A DNA stretch of 64,000 bases from an uncultured Prevotella sp. GTDB lineage: Bacteria; Bacteroidota; Bacteroidia; Bacteroidales; Bacteroidaceae. This document shows positions 17,305 to 26,129 of this stretch, piece by piece. The position numbers and the translations under genes are program-made. A model generated the notes under the pieces. It searched no databases, was not told where the DNA came from, and saw only the letters and a program-made list of their open reading frames with translations. The stretch is taken from contig CAKQDG010000004.1 of NCBI GenBank assembly GCA_934219025.1, positions 1 through 64,000 of the forward strand. The letters are read 5' to 3'. Each line of letters starts with the position of its first letter. Position 1 is the stretch's first letter.

Positions 17305-19935
17305 TTATTTGAAATCAAGGAAATTCAATATGCCTCGCATTATCGCTGATTTCTTTTTTTCAGATTTGATACACTCAAACGGAAATCCCATTGTCAGTGT
17401 CCTGTAGTCTTTTCCTTGATATGCCACTGCAGCGGATGTCCCGTCGGAATATGTAAGTGTACAGAAAGCCGGGCTCAATGCCAGGACAATGTCTACATTC
17501 GTTGCTGCATAATGTGTGGGGTTCAGTTCATTGTATATGTCGAATTGTGTCCCCATGCCTTTTATGGCGCCAGACTTTGTTTGTGCGCCTCCATCAATGT
17601 GGAACAGATTTCTTAGGAATTCTTTGTCGTTGTTGCTTTGCATGTCGGTGTTGATATATGCCCCGCTTACAAATAGACTTCCGCCGTTTTTTGTGTATGA
17701 TTTCAACTTCGTCTGTACAGATATCGGGAATGACTTGTAGTTTGCAGACGACTGACTTGAATACTTTTGAAGGCCAGAGATATAATCTATACAGAAATAT
17801 TTGCTCAGGTCGATTTCCTTGTTGATAAAGGCATCCGACGACATGCTCACAACATTATACTTGTTTGTTGGCAAGATTGCCTTTGCGTGTTCTGCCGTGT
17901 AGTCGAAAGTATTTCCTTTTATGAAAACACCTTCAAGTTCACTCCCACTGAAGCCAAGCCCGTTTTGTCCGAGTTTGCCTATGTTTTTCTTTTCGAAATT
18001 CAGTTGCTCGCCGCTCCATCCCACTGTTGTTCCGTACGACACTCCCGGATCGTCGCTCATGTCAAATCCTTGAGACATGTCATCGTCTATTACTGTCGGT
18101 GATGCCAACCGGCTGAAGCCGTTTACTATAAGTATGTTTTTGGCTTTGGTGTTATGATATATGGCAGACAGCGTTTCGGTAGGGAAGCTCTCGCCTCCTT
18201 TGTTTACCGCTGTAACTTTGAACTGGTAGACCACGTCTGGTGTCAGTCTGAATCTTATCTTGTTGCCTTTGACTGCTTCTCCATTGTCATAATCATTGTT
18301 GCCGATGGATGTATAAACGATATATTGCGTTGGAGCCGACGAGGGTTCAAGAGGGTCTGTCTGTGGTGTCCATCCTATTTCAAGAACACTGTCTTCCACA
18401 AACTGCAGATACGGTTCTTTAGGAGCAAGCGGAGCCACGACATATTGCTTGTCGTATATCTTCGACAAAAACTTCAGTGTAGTCTTGTAAATGCTTCTTG
18501 CTATAGTGAATTTCACGTTCGGGTCTTGTGCCATTACCATATCCGGAAAATTCTGGTGGGAGAGAGTTTCTATAATGGCTGACGGCATTTCGGGGATTCT
18601 GGTTTCCGAATAGTTTCTGTCGTATAAATCCCTTTTTGCCCATTTGCCGTATGAAGCGCTCATATCTTTGTTCAGTCCGTCAAGAAGCATTTGGGCGAAA
18701 TCTTTTGAAACGCTGCGTGGCAGTCCGGATGCAAGCTGGCCTTCATGGAAATTTGTTGTACAAATCGAGAGCGATCCATAAATGGACTTGTAGTCGGAAG
18801 AGTATCCGGCATCGCTATGAACTGCAAGCGACAAATCGATCGGGACTCTCTTGCCGTTTGCTTCGGGAATGTGGCATGAACCACCTGCAAGCCAGTTTGT
18901 CATCAGCGACCTGGTGTTTATGTCGTCTTTATAGTCGTCGGCACCGAGCTTTGTGTTGTACACACTGTCTGGTGCACCGGCCCATTGTGCATAATATCTT
19001 GCTCCTTCAAGACAGCGTGGCATACCGCTTTTTGTTCCGTTTCTGCTTATATTTCCCATACCTCCGCCGAATCTTACGGCATCTGCTGTGACAAATCCCT
19101 TTTCTTCGCTTGAATTTGTCAGTATTACGCTGTTGTTTGCCGAACAGCCTTTTGAGAAGTCAAATGTTCCGAGATAGACCCATGTTCCTCCGCCTATCTG
19201 TTGGTTCACCTTGAATGTCGTTTTTGTTCCTTTGTGTACAACTGTGTATTCGGCGTCAGGGATGCTTTTGTCTATTGTAGGATAACTTACGTATACGGCA
19301 TATTTACCGTCGTCGGGGATTTGTGGCTGATAGCATATTCTGCATGTTGGCTCCTTTGAGGCTTTTACCTTTCTTGTCGTGCCCCAGGTGAATGGATTCC
19401 CTTCTCCGTATATCGTTTGCGTTCCCTCGACAGAAAAGCCTGGTGTGCCGGCGTCTGTCCATTTTTGTCCGAAATTGCTTTCGGTGTATAGACCGTTTCC
19501 TCTGCCGTCATTGTCCACTATGGCTTCATTGGCTTGCCAGTCTCTTTCGCGTGGAGTAAAGACATTGGCGCCAGCCTTTTCAAGCATAGGTATCAGATAA
19601 GGCACGACTATTGTTTGGGTGAACAGATCTTCTGTTGTGCAGAACAGATAGGGGCGTTGCCATTCCCATTGCTTCTTGGAATTGTTGAAATAACGCCCAT
19701 GGCTTGCCCACACTGAAATGTGTTTGTTTTGCAGTCCTTTTGTTGGGTGAGACAAAGACGAAACGTTTGTAACCCACTGCTTCCCGTCGTATTCCAGATT
19801 CCTTTTCTTTTTTGTGTTGTCTGCTTTGTTGTTTGTCGTGGCAACTGCTGGCTTCGTGTCTTTTGTTAGTTTTTTGTTGCTTCCGCATGAATACAGTAAT
19901 ACTGCTGCGCAGACAATCAGAACTTTATTTTTCAT
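17305..19935 (-). CDS. Large lipoprotein with amidase_3-like and Fn3 domains (golvesin/xanthan-lyase-like)
   Basis: An 876-aa lipoprotein. The signal ends in LLYSCGSNKK, so Cys16 or so is lipidated. A predicted N-acetylmuramoyl-L-alanine amidase-like region has a His in AVHSDAGYSS and a Glu in SAIIETLSHQNFPD, split by an inserted beta domain (about 185-290, GGGTWVYLGTFDF), the golvesin C-terminal-like module. A fibronectin type III domain follows (about 510-600). The C-terminal 270 residues include ILIVNGFSRL and may be another catalytic-like or binding domain. Related proteins are often labelled xanthan lyase. Peptidoglycan amidase activity is inference. It is transcribed after the acyltransferase with an 18-bp gap. 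Confidence 0.7.
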   Translation of the reverse strand: MKNKVLIVCAAVLLYSCGSNKKLTKDTKPAVATTNNKADNTKKKRNLEYDGKQWVTNVSSLSHPTKGLQNKHISVWASHGRYFNNSKKQWEWQRPYLFCTTEDLFTQTIVVPYLIPMLEKAGANVFTPRERDWQANEAIVDNDGRGNGLYTESNFGQKWTDAGTPGFSVEGTQTIYGEGNPFTWGTTRKVKASKEPTCRICYQPQIPDDGKYAVYVSYPTIDKSIPDAEYTVVHKGTKTTFKVNQQIGGGTWVYLGTFDFSKGCSANNSVILTNSSEEKGFVTADAVRFGGGMGNISRNGTKSGMPRCLEGARYYAQWAGAPDSVYNTKLGADDYKDDINTRSLMTNWLAGGSCHIPEANGKRVPIDLSLAVHSDAGYSSDYKSIYGSLSICTTNFHEGQLASGLPRSVSKDFAQMLLDGLNKDMSASYGKWAKRDLYDRNYSETRIPEMPSAIIETLSHQNFPDMVMAQDPNVKFTIARSIYKTTLKFLSKIYDKQYVVAPLAPKEPYLQFVEDSVLEIGWTPQTDPLEPSSAPTQYIVYTSIGNNDYDNGEAVKGNKIRFRLTPDVVYQFKVTAVNKGGESFPTETLSAIYHNTKAKNILIVNGFSRLASPTVIDDDMSQGFDMSDDPGVSYGTTVGWSGEQLNFEKKNIGKLGQNGLGFSGSELEGVFIKGNTFDYTAEHAKAILPTNKYNVVSMSSDAFINKEIDLSKYFCIDYISGLQKYSSQSSANYKSFPISVQTKLKSYTKNGGSLFVSGAYINTDMQSNNDKEFLRNLFHIDGGAQTKSGAIKGMGTQFDIYNELNPTHYAATNVDIVLALSPAFCTLTYSDGTSAAVAYQGKDYRTLTMGFPFECIKSEKKKSAIMRGILNFLDFK

Positions 19936-19953
19936 CTTGTCCAGTTTTCCTTT

Positions 19954-20508
19954 CTAAATATTCCCGATGGTAAAGTTTTCAGGCTTTTTCCCCCTGAAAT
20001 CCTTGAAATACAGTTTTATTTCCCTCATGTCTTTTTCGATGTCGCCTGACGGAATTATTGTTTTCTTGCAAACGATTCTTTTGTCTTTGTAGTCCACCCC
20101 ATACAGAAGTATGGGCAGATTGGCCTTCAAAGCTATATAGTAAAAGCCTTTTTTCCAGTCTTCCACGCGCTTTCTTGTTCCTTCTGGAGTGATGCAAAGT
20201 CTGAAACTTTTCCTCTCGATAGCTGTTTGTGCAAGATTGTCAGTCATGCTCATATGCTTAGTTCTCCATACTGGTATTCCGCCGATATGACGGAAAAATG
20301 TTCCCAAGGGCCAGAAAAACCATTCTTTCTTCATCAGGAAATTTATCCTCATCCCTTCGGCACGCATATATAGTTGTCCGATAACAAAGTCCCAGTTGCT
20401 TGTATGGGGAGCAAGACATATTATATATTTCTCAGGGTGATTTTCTGTTACTTCTTTTTCCCACCTGTAGTGTTTGTAAAGAAGCCAGTTGCAAAATTCT
20501 CTTAACAT
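19954..20508 (-). CDS. Lysophospholipid acyltransferase (PlsC family)
   Basis: A 184-aa acyltransferase. It has the catalytic His35-x4-Asp40 in APHTSNWD, the glycerol-phosphate-binding stretch GGIPVWR, and PEGTR further on. Family members move an acyl chain onto lysophosphatidic acid or similar lipids at the inner membrane. It is short for PlsC and lacks an obvious long N-terminal membrane anchor, so the acceptor may be another lipid. It lies 18 bp upstream of the amidase-like lipoprotein gene and is probably co-transcribed. Confidence 0.85.
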   Translation of the reverse strand: MLREFCNWLLYKHYRWEKEVTENHPEKYIICLAPHTSNWDFVIGQLYMRAEGMRINFLMKKEWFFWPLGTFFRHIGGIPVWRTKHMSMTDNLAQTAIERKSFRLCITPEGTRKRVEDWKKGFYYIALKANLPILLYGVDYKDKRIVCKKTIIPSGDIEKDMREIKLYFKDFRGKKPENFTIGNI

Positions 20509-20523
20509 TATTATATAGTTTTA

Positions 20524-20573
20524 CTATTACCGGAACATTTCAAAAACTTCTTCGTTCCGGTAATAGCACTTTT
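20524..20573 (+). terminator. Hairpin with T-run on the plus strand
   Basis: A 13-bp perfect inverted repeat CTATTACCGGAAC / GTTCCGGTAATAG with a 17-base loop, followed by CAC and T7 on the plus strand. Both flanking genes are on the minus strand. On that strand the hairpin is not followed by T. Confidence 0.6.
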
Positions 20574-20597
20574 TTTGTTACACTTGATAATACTTGC

Positions 20598-20864
20598 TTA
20601 ATTTGCAATTTGGTCAATTATTTCGCCAATCTGTTCGTTGAACTTTTTGGTGTAGTCGGCAAAAAACTTTTTTGCCGGCATACCTGGCTCAATATGTGAT
20701 ATCCTGCAGATATAATCTTTGTGGATTGACAGAATAGACTGCAAAAGGGCCTCAGTGTCGGCTTTTTCGCGTTTGTTGCCGTATAAAGAACAGGCTACAC
20801 ATTCAGCAAAGATTTCGCTGCAAATATAATTCACGGTTTTCTTCAAACTCCTTTTACTTGCCAT
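20598..20864 (-). CDS. Small protein of unknown function
   Basis: An 88-aa soluble protein with a basic N-terminus (MASKRSLKKTVNYICSEIF), three Cys residues and a predicted all-helical makeup. No signal peptide or known motif is seen. A minus-strand -7-like box TACATTTG lies about 40 bp upstream (20905-20912), which supports it as a real gene. It is upstream of the acyltransferase with a hairpin between them. Function unknown. Confidence 0.65.
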   Translation of the reverse strand: MASKRSLKKTVNYICSEIFAECVACSLYGNKREKADTEALLQSILSIHKDYICRISHIEPGMPAKKFFADYTKKFNEQIGEIIDQIAN

Positions 20865-21006
20865 GTTTTTCTTGTTTTAAAGTGTTATTGTTGTTTTGCT
20901 TTCACAAATGTATTGTATTTTTTCCTTATCCTAAAATTTTTGAGGCAAAAAAATGAGTTAAGTAAAATTAAATTCCAAAAAATTTTTGAATTCCAAATAT
21001 AAATGT

Positions 21007-21014
21007 TAAATTTG
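21007..21014 (+). promoter_or_regulatory. pfp promoter, -7 box
   Basis: TAAATTTG, with TTTG at 20985-20988 18 bp upstream as the -33 element. The 5' leader would be about 95 bases. Confidence 0.65.
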
Positions 21015-21111
21015 CACATCGTATGTTGACAAGAACCGCAACTTGTAAATAAGGATGCGCCGAAATGTCAATACCTTGAATAACATCTGAACAACTTAAA
21101 AATATAATATT

Positions 21112-22755
21112 ATGGAAAAAAGCGCATTTCAAAAAGCTCGTGACTCCTATAAGCCGACACTTCCGAAAGGATTGAGGACAGCCGTAGGCCTAAAGGAGGA
21201 TGAGGCTACGGCAAGCATTGCAGACCAGGACAAAATAAAGGCTATGTTCCCTTACACTTACGGTATGCCAGTGGTGGAATTTGTGGAAGGTGAGGAAGGC
21301 GGACATGAACAGATGAATACTGGTGTAATCCTCAGTGGCGGTCAGGCTCCCGGCGGACATAACGTCATCACAGGACTTTTTGACACACTAAAGAAACTCA
21401 ATCCAGACAACCGCCTCTTTGGATTCCTGTTGGGACCGGGAGGATTGATAGAACACAAATACATCGAGATTACGGAAACATATATTAATGATTTCCGAAA
21501 CACAGGCGGCTTCGATATGATTGGCTCCGGAAGAACAAAATTGGAGACAGAAGAGCAATTTGAGAAAGGATACGAAATTCTGAAATATCTTAACATAAAA
21601 TCTCTGGTGATTGTTGGCGGCGATGATTCAAATACAAACGCATGCGTACTTGCCGAGTATTTCAAGAGGATGAATTACGATGTTCAGGTTATCGGTGTGC
21701 CTAAGACAATTGACGGCGATTTGAAATGCGAGCAAATTGAATCTTCTTTTGGCTTTGATACGGCCACGAAAGTATACTCCGGCTTGATAGGCAATATCGA
21801 ACGCGACTGCAACTCTGCCCGCAAATATTGGCATTTTATCAAGTTGATGGGGCGTTCTGCCAGCCACATTGCCCTTGAGTGTGCGTTGCAGTGTCATCCC
21901 AATGTGTGCCTGATATCAGAAGAAGTCAAGGAAAAAGACATGAGCCTCAACGAGGTGGTTGACCAAATCTGTAAAGTGATAGCATATCGTGCAGAGCGCG
22001 GTATGAATTATGGAGTGGTCCTTATACCGGAAGGACTTATAGAGTTTATACCGGCTATCGGAAGACTAATCGACGAACTTAATGATTTGCTCGCACTCCA
22101 CGGCGACGAGTATCGATTCCTGAGTAAGGGAGAACAAAGAGAATACATTATTCAGCATCTTTCTGACAAGAATAAAGCCACATTTGAAACGTTGCCAAAC
22201 GATGTGGCTCGTCAACTTTCTTTAGACCGCGATCCTCACGGAAATGTGCAGGTATCGCTCATTGAAACAGAAAAGCTTTTGTCAAGAATGTGTGCGGCAA
22301 AGTTGAAGAAATGGAAAGATGAGGGTAAGTATAAAGGAAAATTCGCCTCTCAGCACCATTTCTTCGGATATGAAGGCAGATGTGCTGCCCCGTCTAATTT
22401 TGACACCAACTACTGTTATGCTCTTGGTGCCAGTGCTGCACATTTGATAGCAAACGGAAAGACTGGATATATGGCAACCGTTAGAAACACTATAGCTCCA
22501 CATGAAGAATGGAAAGCCGGAGGGGTTCCTCTCACGTCGCTTCTGAATATAGAACGAAGAAATGGTGAAATGAAGCCTGTAATATGCAAGGCTCTTGTTG
22601 ATCTTGACGGAAAACCTTTCAAGGAACTTGTGATGCATAGGGACGAGTGGTCAAAAGAAACATCGTTTGTGTATCCGGGACCAATACAGTATTGGGGACC
22701 TTCGGAGGTTTGCGACCGTACAACAAGAACGCTTGAACTTGAATTGAAAAAATAA
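21112..22755 (+). CDS. pfp: PPi-dependent 6-phosphofructokinase (long form)
   Basis: Diphosphate--fructose-6-phosphate 1-phosphotransferase, a reversible glycolytic step that uses PPi in place of ATP. The 547-aa protein is of the long PFP type. Gly169-Gly170-Asp171-Asp172 (GGDDSN) carries the second Asp that marks PPi use. Lys198 and Asp201 lie in PKTIDGD. MGRSASHIALE and PEGLIEF bind fructose 6-phosphate. The N-terminus (MEKSAFQKARDSYKP) is typical of the family. It has its own promoter and is followed by a hairpin. Confidence 0.95.
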   Translation: MEKSAFQKARDSYKPTLPKGLRTAVGLKEDEATASIADQDKIKAMFPYTYGMPVVEFVEGEEGGHEQMNTGVILSGGQAPGGHNVITGLFDTLKKLNPDNRLFGFLLGPGGLIEHKYIEITETYINDFRNTGGFDMIGSGRTKLETEEQFEKGYEILKYLNIKSLVIVGGDDSNTNACVLAEYFKRMNYDVQVIGVPKTIDGDLKCEQIESSFGFDTATKVYSGLIGNIERDCNSARKYWHFIKLMGRSASHIALECALQCHPNVCLISEEVKEKDMSLNEVVDQICKVIAYRAERGMNYGVVLIPEGLIEFIPAIGRLIDELNDLLALHGDEYRFLSKGEQREYIIQHLSDKNKATFETLPNDVARQLSLDRDPHGNVQVSLIETEKLLSRMCAAKLKKWKDEGKYKGKFASQHHFFGYEGRCAAPSNFDTNYCYALGASAAHLIANGKTGYMATVRNTIAPHEEWKAGGVPLTSLLNIERRNGEMKPVICKALVDLDGKPFKELVMHRDEWSKETSFVYPGPIQYWGPSEVCDRTTRTLELELKK

Positions 22756-22774
22756 AATAATCACAACATAGCCA

Positions 22775-22816
22775 CGGGAGTTATCGGACTCAATCTCCGG
22801 TAACTCCCGATTTTGA
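22775..22816 (+). terminator. Hairpin terminator after pfp
   Basis: A 9-bp stem CGGGAGTTA / TAACTCCCG (22775-22783, 22801-22809) with an inner CGGA/TCCG pairing. The following T-run is short (ATTTTG), so read-through to the next gene is possible. Confidence 0.6.
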
Positions 22817-22842
22817 AGAAATAGTCTTTTAGGGGTCTTTAT

Positions 22843-23652
22843 ATGAATAGCAGAAGAAGAAAGTCTGGTAGGCGGAAATCAAATACACAAAGAAGAAAGT
22901 CATACAAAGCATGGTGTATCGGAGGGTGTATTGTTGTTGTGGCATACATCTGGGCTTTCTATTACTTCTTTGTAAGTCCGTTCGGGTTCAGGTGGCGTGC
23001 GTTATATGGTGATGCAGACTATCCCGAAGGATACGAAATACGTGGCATTGACATCAGCCACTATCAAGGCTCAATAGATTGGGACCAACTCCAAAACGCA
23101 ATGATAGAGAAAAGTCCGATACGTTTTATCGTAATGAAGGCAACAGAAGGCTCAAGCAAAATCGACCCGAATTTTTCCGAGAACTTCGAACAGGCACGGG
23201 AATACGGTTATATTCGCGGCGCTTACCACTTCTGGAGCAACAAGTCATCCGCACGCTCACAGGCATACTTCTTTTTAAACAACGTTCCTCTCGAAGATGG
23301 TGATTTGCCGCCTGTGCTCGATGTGGAACATAAGCCGGCAGACAAAAGCGTGGAGGATTTTCAGCGCGATATACTGACATGGCTTCATATTGTGGAAGAT
23401 CGCTACCATGTTAAGCCAATCATATATACATATTATAAATTCAAGATGCAGAACTTGAGCAACCAAGTTTTCGACGATTATCCCTATTGGATAGCGCATT
23501 ATTATGTGAAGAAGATAGAGTATAAAGGCGAATGGAAATTCTGGCAACACACTGATGCCGGAAAACTGCCAGGTATAAAAGGCTACGTGGATTTTAACAT
23601 CTATAACGGCAGCTTCTATGACCTTAAAAAACTTACAATAGGAAATGAATGA
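22843..23652 (+). CDS. GH25 muramidase (lysozyme)
   Basis: A 269-aa N-acetylmuramidase. It has a very basic N-terminus (about 1-22), a transmembrane anchor (about 25-47), then a GH25 barrel. GIDISHYQG carries the first acid, KATEGSS and GAYHFW follow, and VLDVEH carries the catalytic Glu. The C-terminal part has FWQHTDAGKLPGIKGYVDFN. It is anchored with the enzyme on the periplasmic side. The role could be cell-wall remodelling or defence. It is 87 bp past pfp with a partial terminator between. Confidence 0.92.
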   Translation: MNSRRRKSGRRKSNTQRRKSYKAWCIGGCIVVVAYIWAFYYFFVSPFGFRWRALYGDADYPEGYEIRGIDISHYQGSIDWDQLQNAMIEKSPIRFIVMKATEGSSKIDPNFSENFEQAREYGYIRGAYHFWSNKSSARSQAYFFLNNVPLEDGDLPPVLDVEHKPADKSVEDFQRDILTWLHIVEDRYHVKPIIYTYYKFKMQNLSNQVFDDYPYWIAHYYVKKIEYKGEWKFWQHTDAGKLPGIKGYVDFNIYNGSFYDLKKLTIGNE

Positions 23653-23844
23653 AATCTGTTTTTCAAGTCCTGCTTCAAATCCGTAAAACCACGATAGAGT
23701 GGGGTGAAGCGCAGCTCTATTGCTATAAAGTACCGCTTTCGGTAATCCTTGAGGGAAATTTATAATACAAAGAAAAGAATAAGGAGATATTTAAAACATG
23801 ATTTAATTTATAATAAAAACTTTTGCAGTTTGATTTATTTACAC

Positions 23845-23852
23845 TAAATTTG
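23845..23852 (+). promoter_or_regulatory. uxuA promoter, -7 box
   Basis: TAAATTTG, with TTTTG at 23821-23825, 19 bp upstream, as the -33 element. The leader is about 45 bases. Confidence 0.65.
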
Positions 23853-23905
23853 CAGATGTGATAGATTAAATACATGGCTAACTTTATTAAAACTATAGAA
23901 TAAAA

Positions 23906-25132
23906 ATGGAAAGAACCTGGAGATGGTTTGGTAAAAACGACAAAATAACACTTCAGATGCTGCGTGAAATCGGCGTCGAAGGAATTGTTACGGCACTGCA
24001 TGACGTGCCCAATGGGGAAGTCTGGACAAGAGAAAAAATACATGAACTGAAAGAGTATATCGAAAGTTACGGCATGCGTTGGTCTGTTGTTGAGAGCTTG
24101 CCCGTTTCGGAAAGCATAAAATATGCAGGGGCCGACCGAGATCAACTTATCGAGAACTACAAGGAAAGCTTGAAAAACCTCTCGCTCGAAGGCATACACA
24201 CAATCTGTTATAACTTCATGCCTGTTCTGGACTGGGCCAGAACGGATCTCGACCACATTAATCCAAATGGCACAACCAACCTGTATTTCTCTCATGCACA
24301 GTTTGCATACTTTGATATCTGCATACTTAAACGTGAAGGTGCAGAGAATGATTGGAACGACGAAATTCTGAAGGAAGTGGAAAAGCTCAAGGCCACGATG
24401 ACTGCCGAAGACAACCATAAGCTCGTTGAGAATATTATCGTGAAGACACAGGGATTTGTCAGTGGCAACATAAAAGAGGACGATGAGCATCCGGTGGAAC
24501 TGTTCAGAGAATTGCTAAATTTATATAAGGGAATTACAAAAGAACAGCTACGCGAAAATATGCGCTATTTCCTTGCTGCAATAATGCCGACATGCGATGA
24601 ATATGACATGTATATGTGTGTTCATCCGGACGATCCCCCATTCCAAATCCTTGGATTGCCCCGAATCGTTACATGCGACGAGGATATAAACTGGTTCCTC
24701 AATGCAGTGGACAATCCTCACAACGGCTTGACTTTCTGTGCTGGCTCTCTCTCGGCAGGCGCACACAACAACGTGATGGAACTGGCAAGGAAATATGCGA
24801 GCCGCACATGGTTCGTGCATCTGCGCTCTTGTCATATTTTCCCTAACGGCGATTTTACTGAGGCCTCACACCTCGGTGGTAGAGCGGATCTCATAGAGCT
24901 TACGCGCACCTTTGAAAAAGAAGAGCAAACAAGAACTCAGAATCCAAACATAGCCCGATTGCCAATGCGTGTGGATCATGGTATGACCATGCTCGGCGAC
25001 GACAAGCGCGGATACAACGCAGGATACAGCTTTTTGGGCAGAATGTTCGCTATGGGACAAGTACAGGGTATCATAGCCACGGTGGACAGAGAACTTGGAA
25101 AACCATTTCATCAACCCGGTTTTTGGGAATAA
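23906..25132 (+). CDS. uxuA: D-mannonate dehydratase
   Basis: Converts D-mannonate to 2-keto-3-deoxy-D-gluconate in glucuronate breakdown, in the cytoplasm, using Fe2+ or Mn2+. The 408-aa protein opens with the family signature MERTWRWFGKNDKITLQML. It has metal-ligand regions with FVHLRSCHI and MRVDHGMTM, and closes with GYSFLGRMFAMGQVQG. It lies 27 bp upstream of the SDR gene, which makes the substrate for this enzyme. Confidence 0.96.
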   Translation: MERTWRWFGKNDKITLQMLREIGVEGIVTALHDVPNGEVWTREKIHELKEYIESYGMRWSVVESLPVSESIKYAGADRDQLIENYKESLKNLSLEGIHTICYNFMPVLDWARTDLDHINPNGTTNLYFSHAQFAYFDICILKREGAENDWNDEILKEVEKLKATMTAEDNHKLVENIIVKTQGFVSGNIKEDDEHPVELFRELLNLYKGITKEQLRENMRYFLAAIMPTCDEYDMYMCVHPDDPPFQILGLPRIVTCDEDINWFLNAVDNPHNGLTFCAGSLSAGAHNNVMELARKYASRTWFVHLRSCHIFPNGDFTEASHLGGRADLIELTRTFEKEEQTRTQNPNIARLPMRVDHGMTMLGDDKRGYNAGYSFLGRMFAMGQVQGIIATVDRELGKPFHQPGFWE

Positions 25133-25159
25133 CAGGTAATATCAAAATAAATCTTCAAA

Positions 25160-25972
25160 ATGAATAATCTATTCAATATTAAGGATTACGTAGTGGTAAT
25201 CACAGGCGGAACAGGTATTCTGGGACGTTGTATAGCAAAATACCTGGCTCTTGAAGGCGCTAAGGTGATAATCCTCGGACGCAAAGAAGAGGTAGGAGAG
25301 AAAATCGTAAGTGACATTAAAAATGCCGGAGGCGAATGTGAATTCATGAAGACCGATGTGATGAACCAGGAAATCGTGAAGAAAAACTGCGAGGATATAA
25401 TAGCAAAATACGGAAAGGTGGACACATTGCTCAATGCAGCCGGAGGAAACATGGCAGGAGCCGTGATAGCGCCAGACGGCAATATCTTTGATCTCAAAGT
25501 GGAAGAATTCCAAAAGGTCCTTGAACTGAATCTCACCGGCACCGTTATACCTACACAGGTATTCCTCGAGCCAATGGTGAAGCAAGGAAAAGGCTCAATA
25601 ATAAACTTCTCGTCAATGGCTGCTTTCCGACCAATAACACGTGTGTGTGGCTATGCTGCAGCAAAGGCAGGCATCAGCAACTTTACAGAGTTTATGGCAA
25701 CGGAATGTGCCAAGAAGTTTGGCGAAGGTATCCGCGTCAATGCCATCGCACCAGGATTTTTCATTACAGAACAGAATCGTGCGCTTTTGACCAATCCTGA
25801 CGGTACTTACACGCAGCGCGGCAAAGACGTAATCCATCAGACTCCGTTTGGCAGAATGGGTGATCCGGAAGAATTGTGCGGAACAATACATTATTTAATG
25901 AGTGATGCTGCAAAGTTCGTAACAGGAACAGTGGCCGTTGTAGACGGCGGTTTCAATGTATTTGCAATGTAG
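25160..25972 (+). CDS. SDR-family D-mannonate oxidoreductase (fructuronate reductase type)
   Basis: A 270-aa short-chain dehydrogenase. It has the cofactor loop GGTGILGR, NAAG in LLNAAGGNMAG, the catalytic Ser in INFSSMAAF and YAAAK for Tyr/Lys. The last strand is FVTGTVAVVDGGF. By position after uxuA it probably interconverts D-fructuronate and D-mannonate, as its relatives in this locus do. That makes it an analogue of the unrelated UxuB family (inference from context). It carries no membrane segment. Confidence 0.85.
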   Translation: MNNLFNIKDYVVVITGGTGILGRCIAKYLALEGAKVIILGRKEEVGEKIVSDIKNAGGECEFMKTDVMNQEIVKKNCEDIIAKYGKVDTLLNAAGGNMAGAVIAPDGNIFDLKVEEFQKVLELNLTGTVIPTQVFLEPMVKQGKGSIINFSSMAAFRPITRVCGYAAAKAGISNFTEFMATECAKKFGEGIRVNAIAPGFFITEQNRALLTNPDGTYTQRGKDVIHQTPFGRMGDPEELCGTIHYLMSDAAKFVTGTVAVVDGGFNVFAM

Positions 25973-26034
25973 CCAACGAAAACCTTTACGTTGTTTTAAA
26001 TGCAAAAAGTGCTACGTGATAATAAATAATATAT

Positions 26035-26042
26035 TACTTTTG
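26035..26042 (+). promoter_or_regulatory. uxaB promoter, -7 box
   Basis: TACTTTTG matches TAnnTTTG. It is followed by an 87-base leader. A -33 element is not clear. Confidence 0.5.
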
Positions 26043-26129
26043 CACCGGATTTGAAAATCACAACATAAAAGGGTTGTTGCGCAACTTTAAATCTAATGGA
26101 AAAAACAAATTTAAATACATATATTAATC

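Noticed and set aside
23723-24490. A 255-codon open frame on the minus strand over uxuA
   Set aside because: Antisense to a clear uxuA, no start context, no family match.
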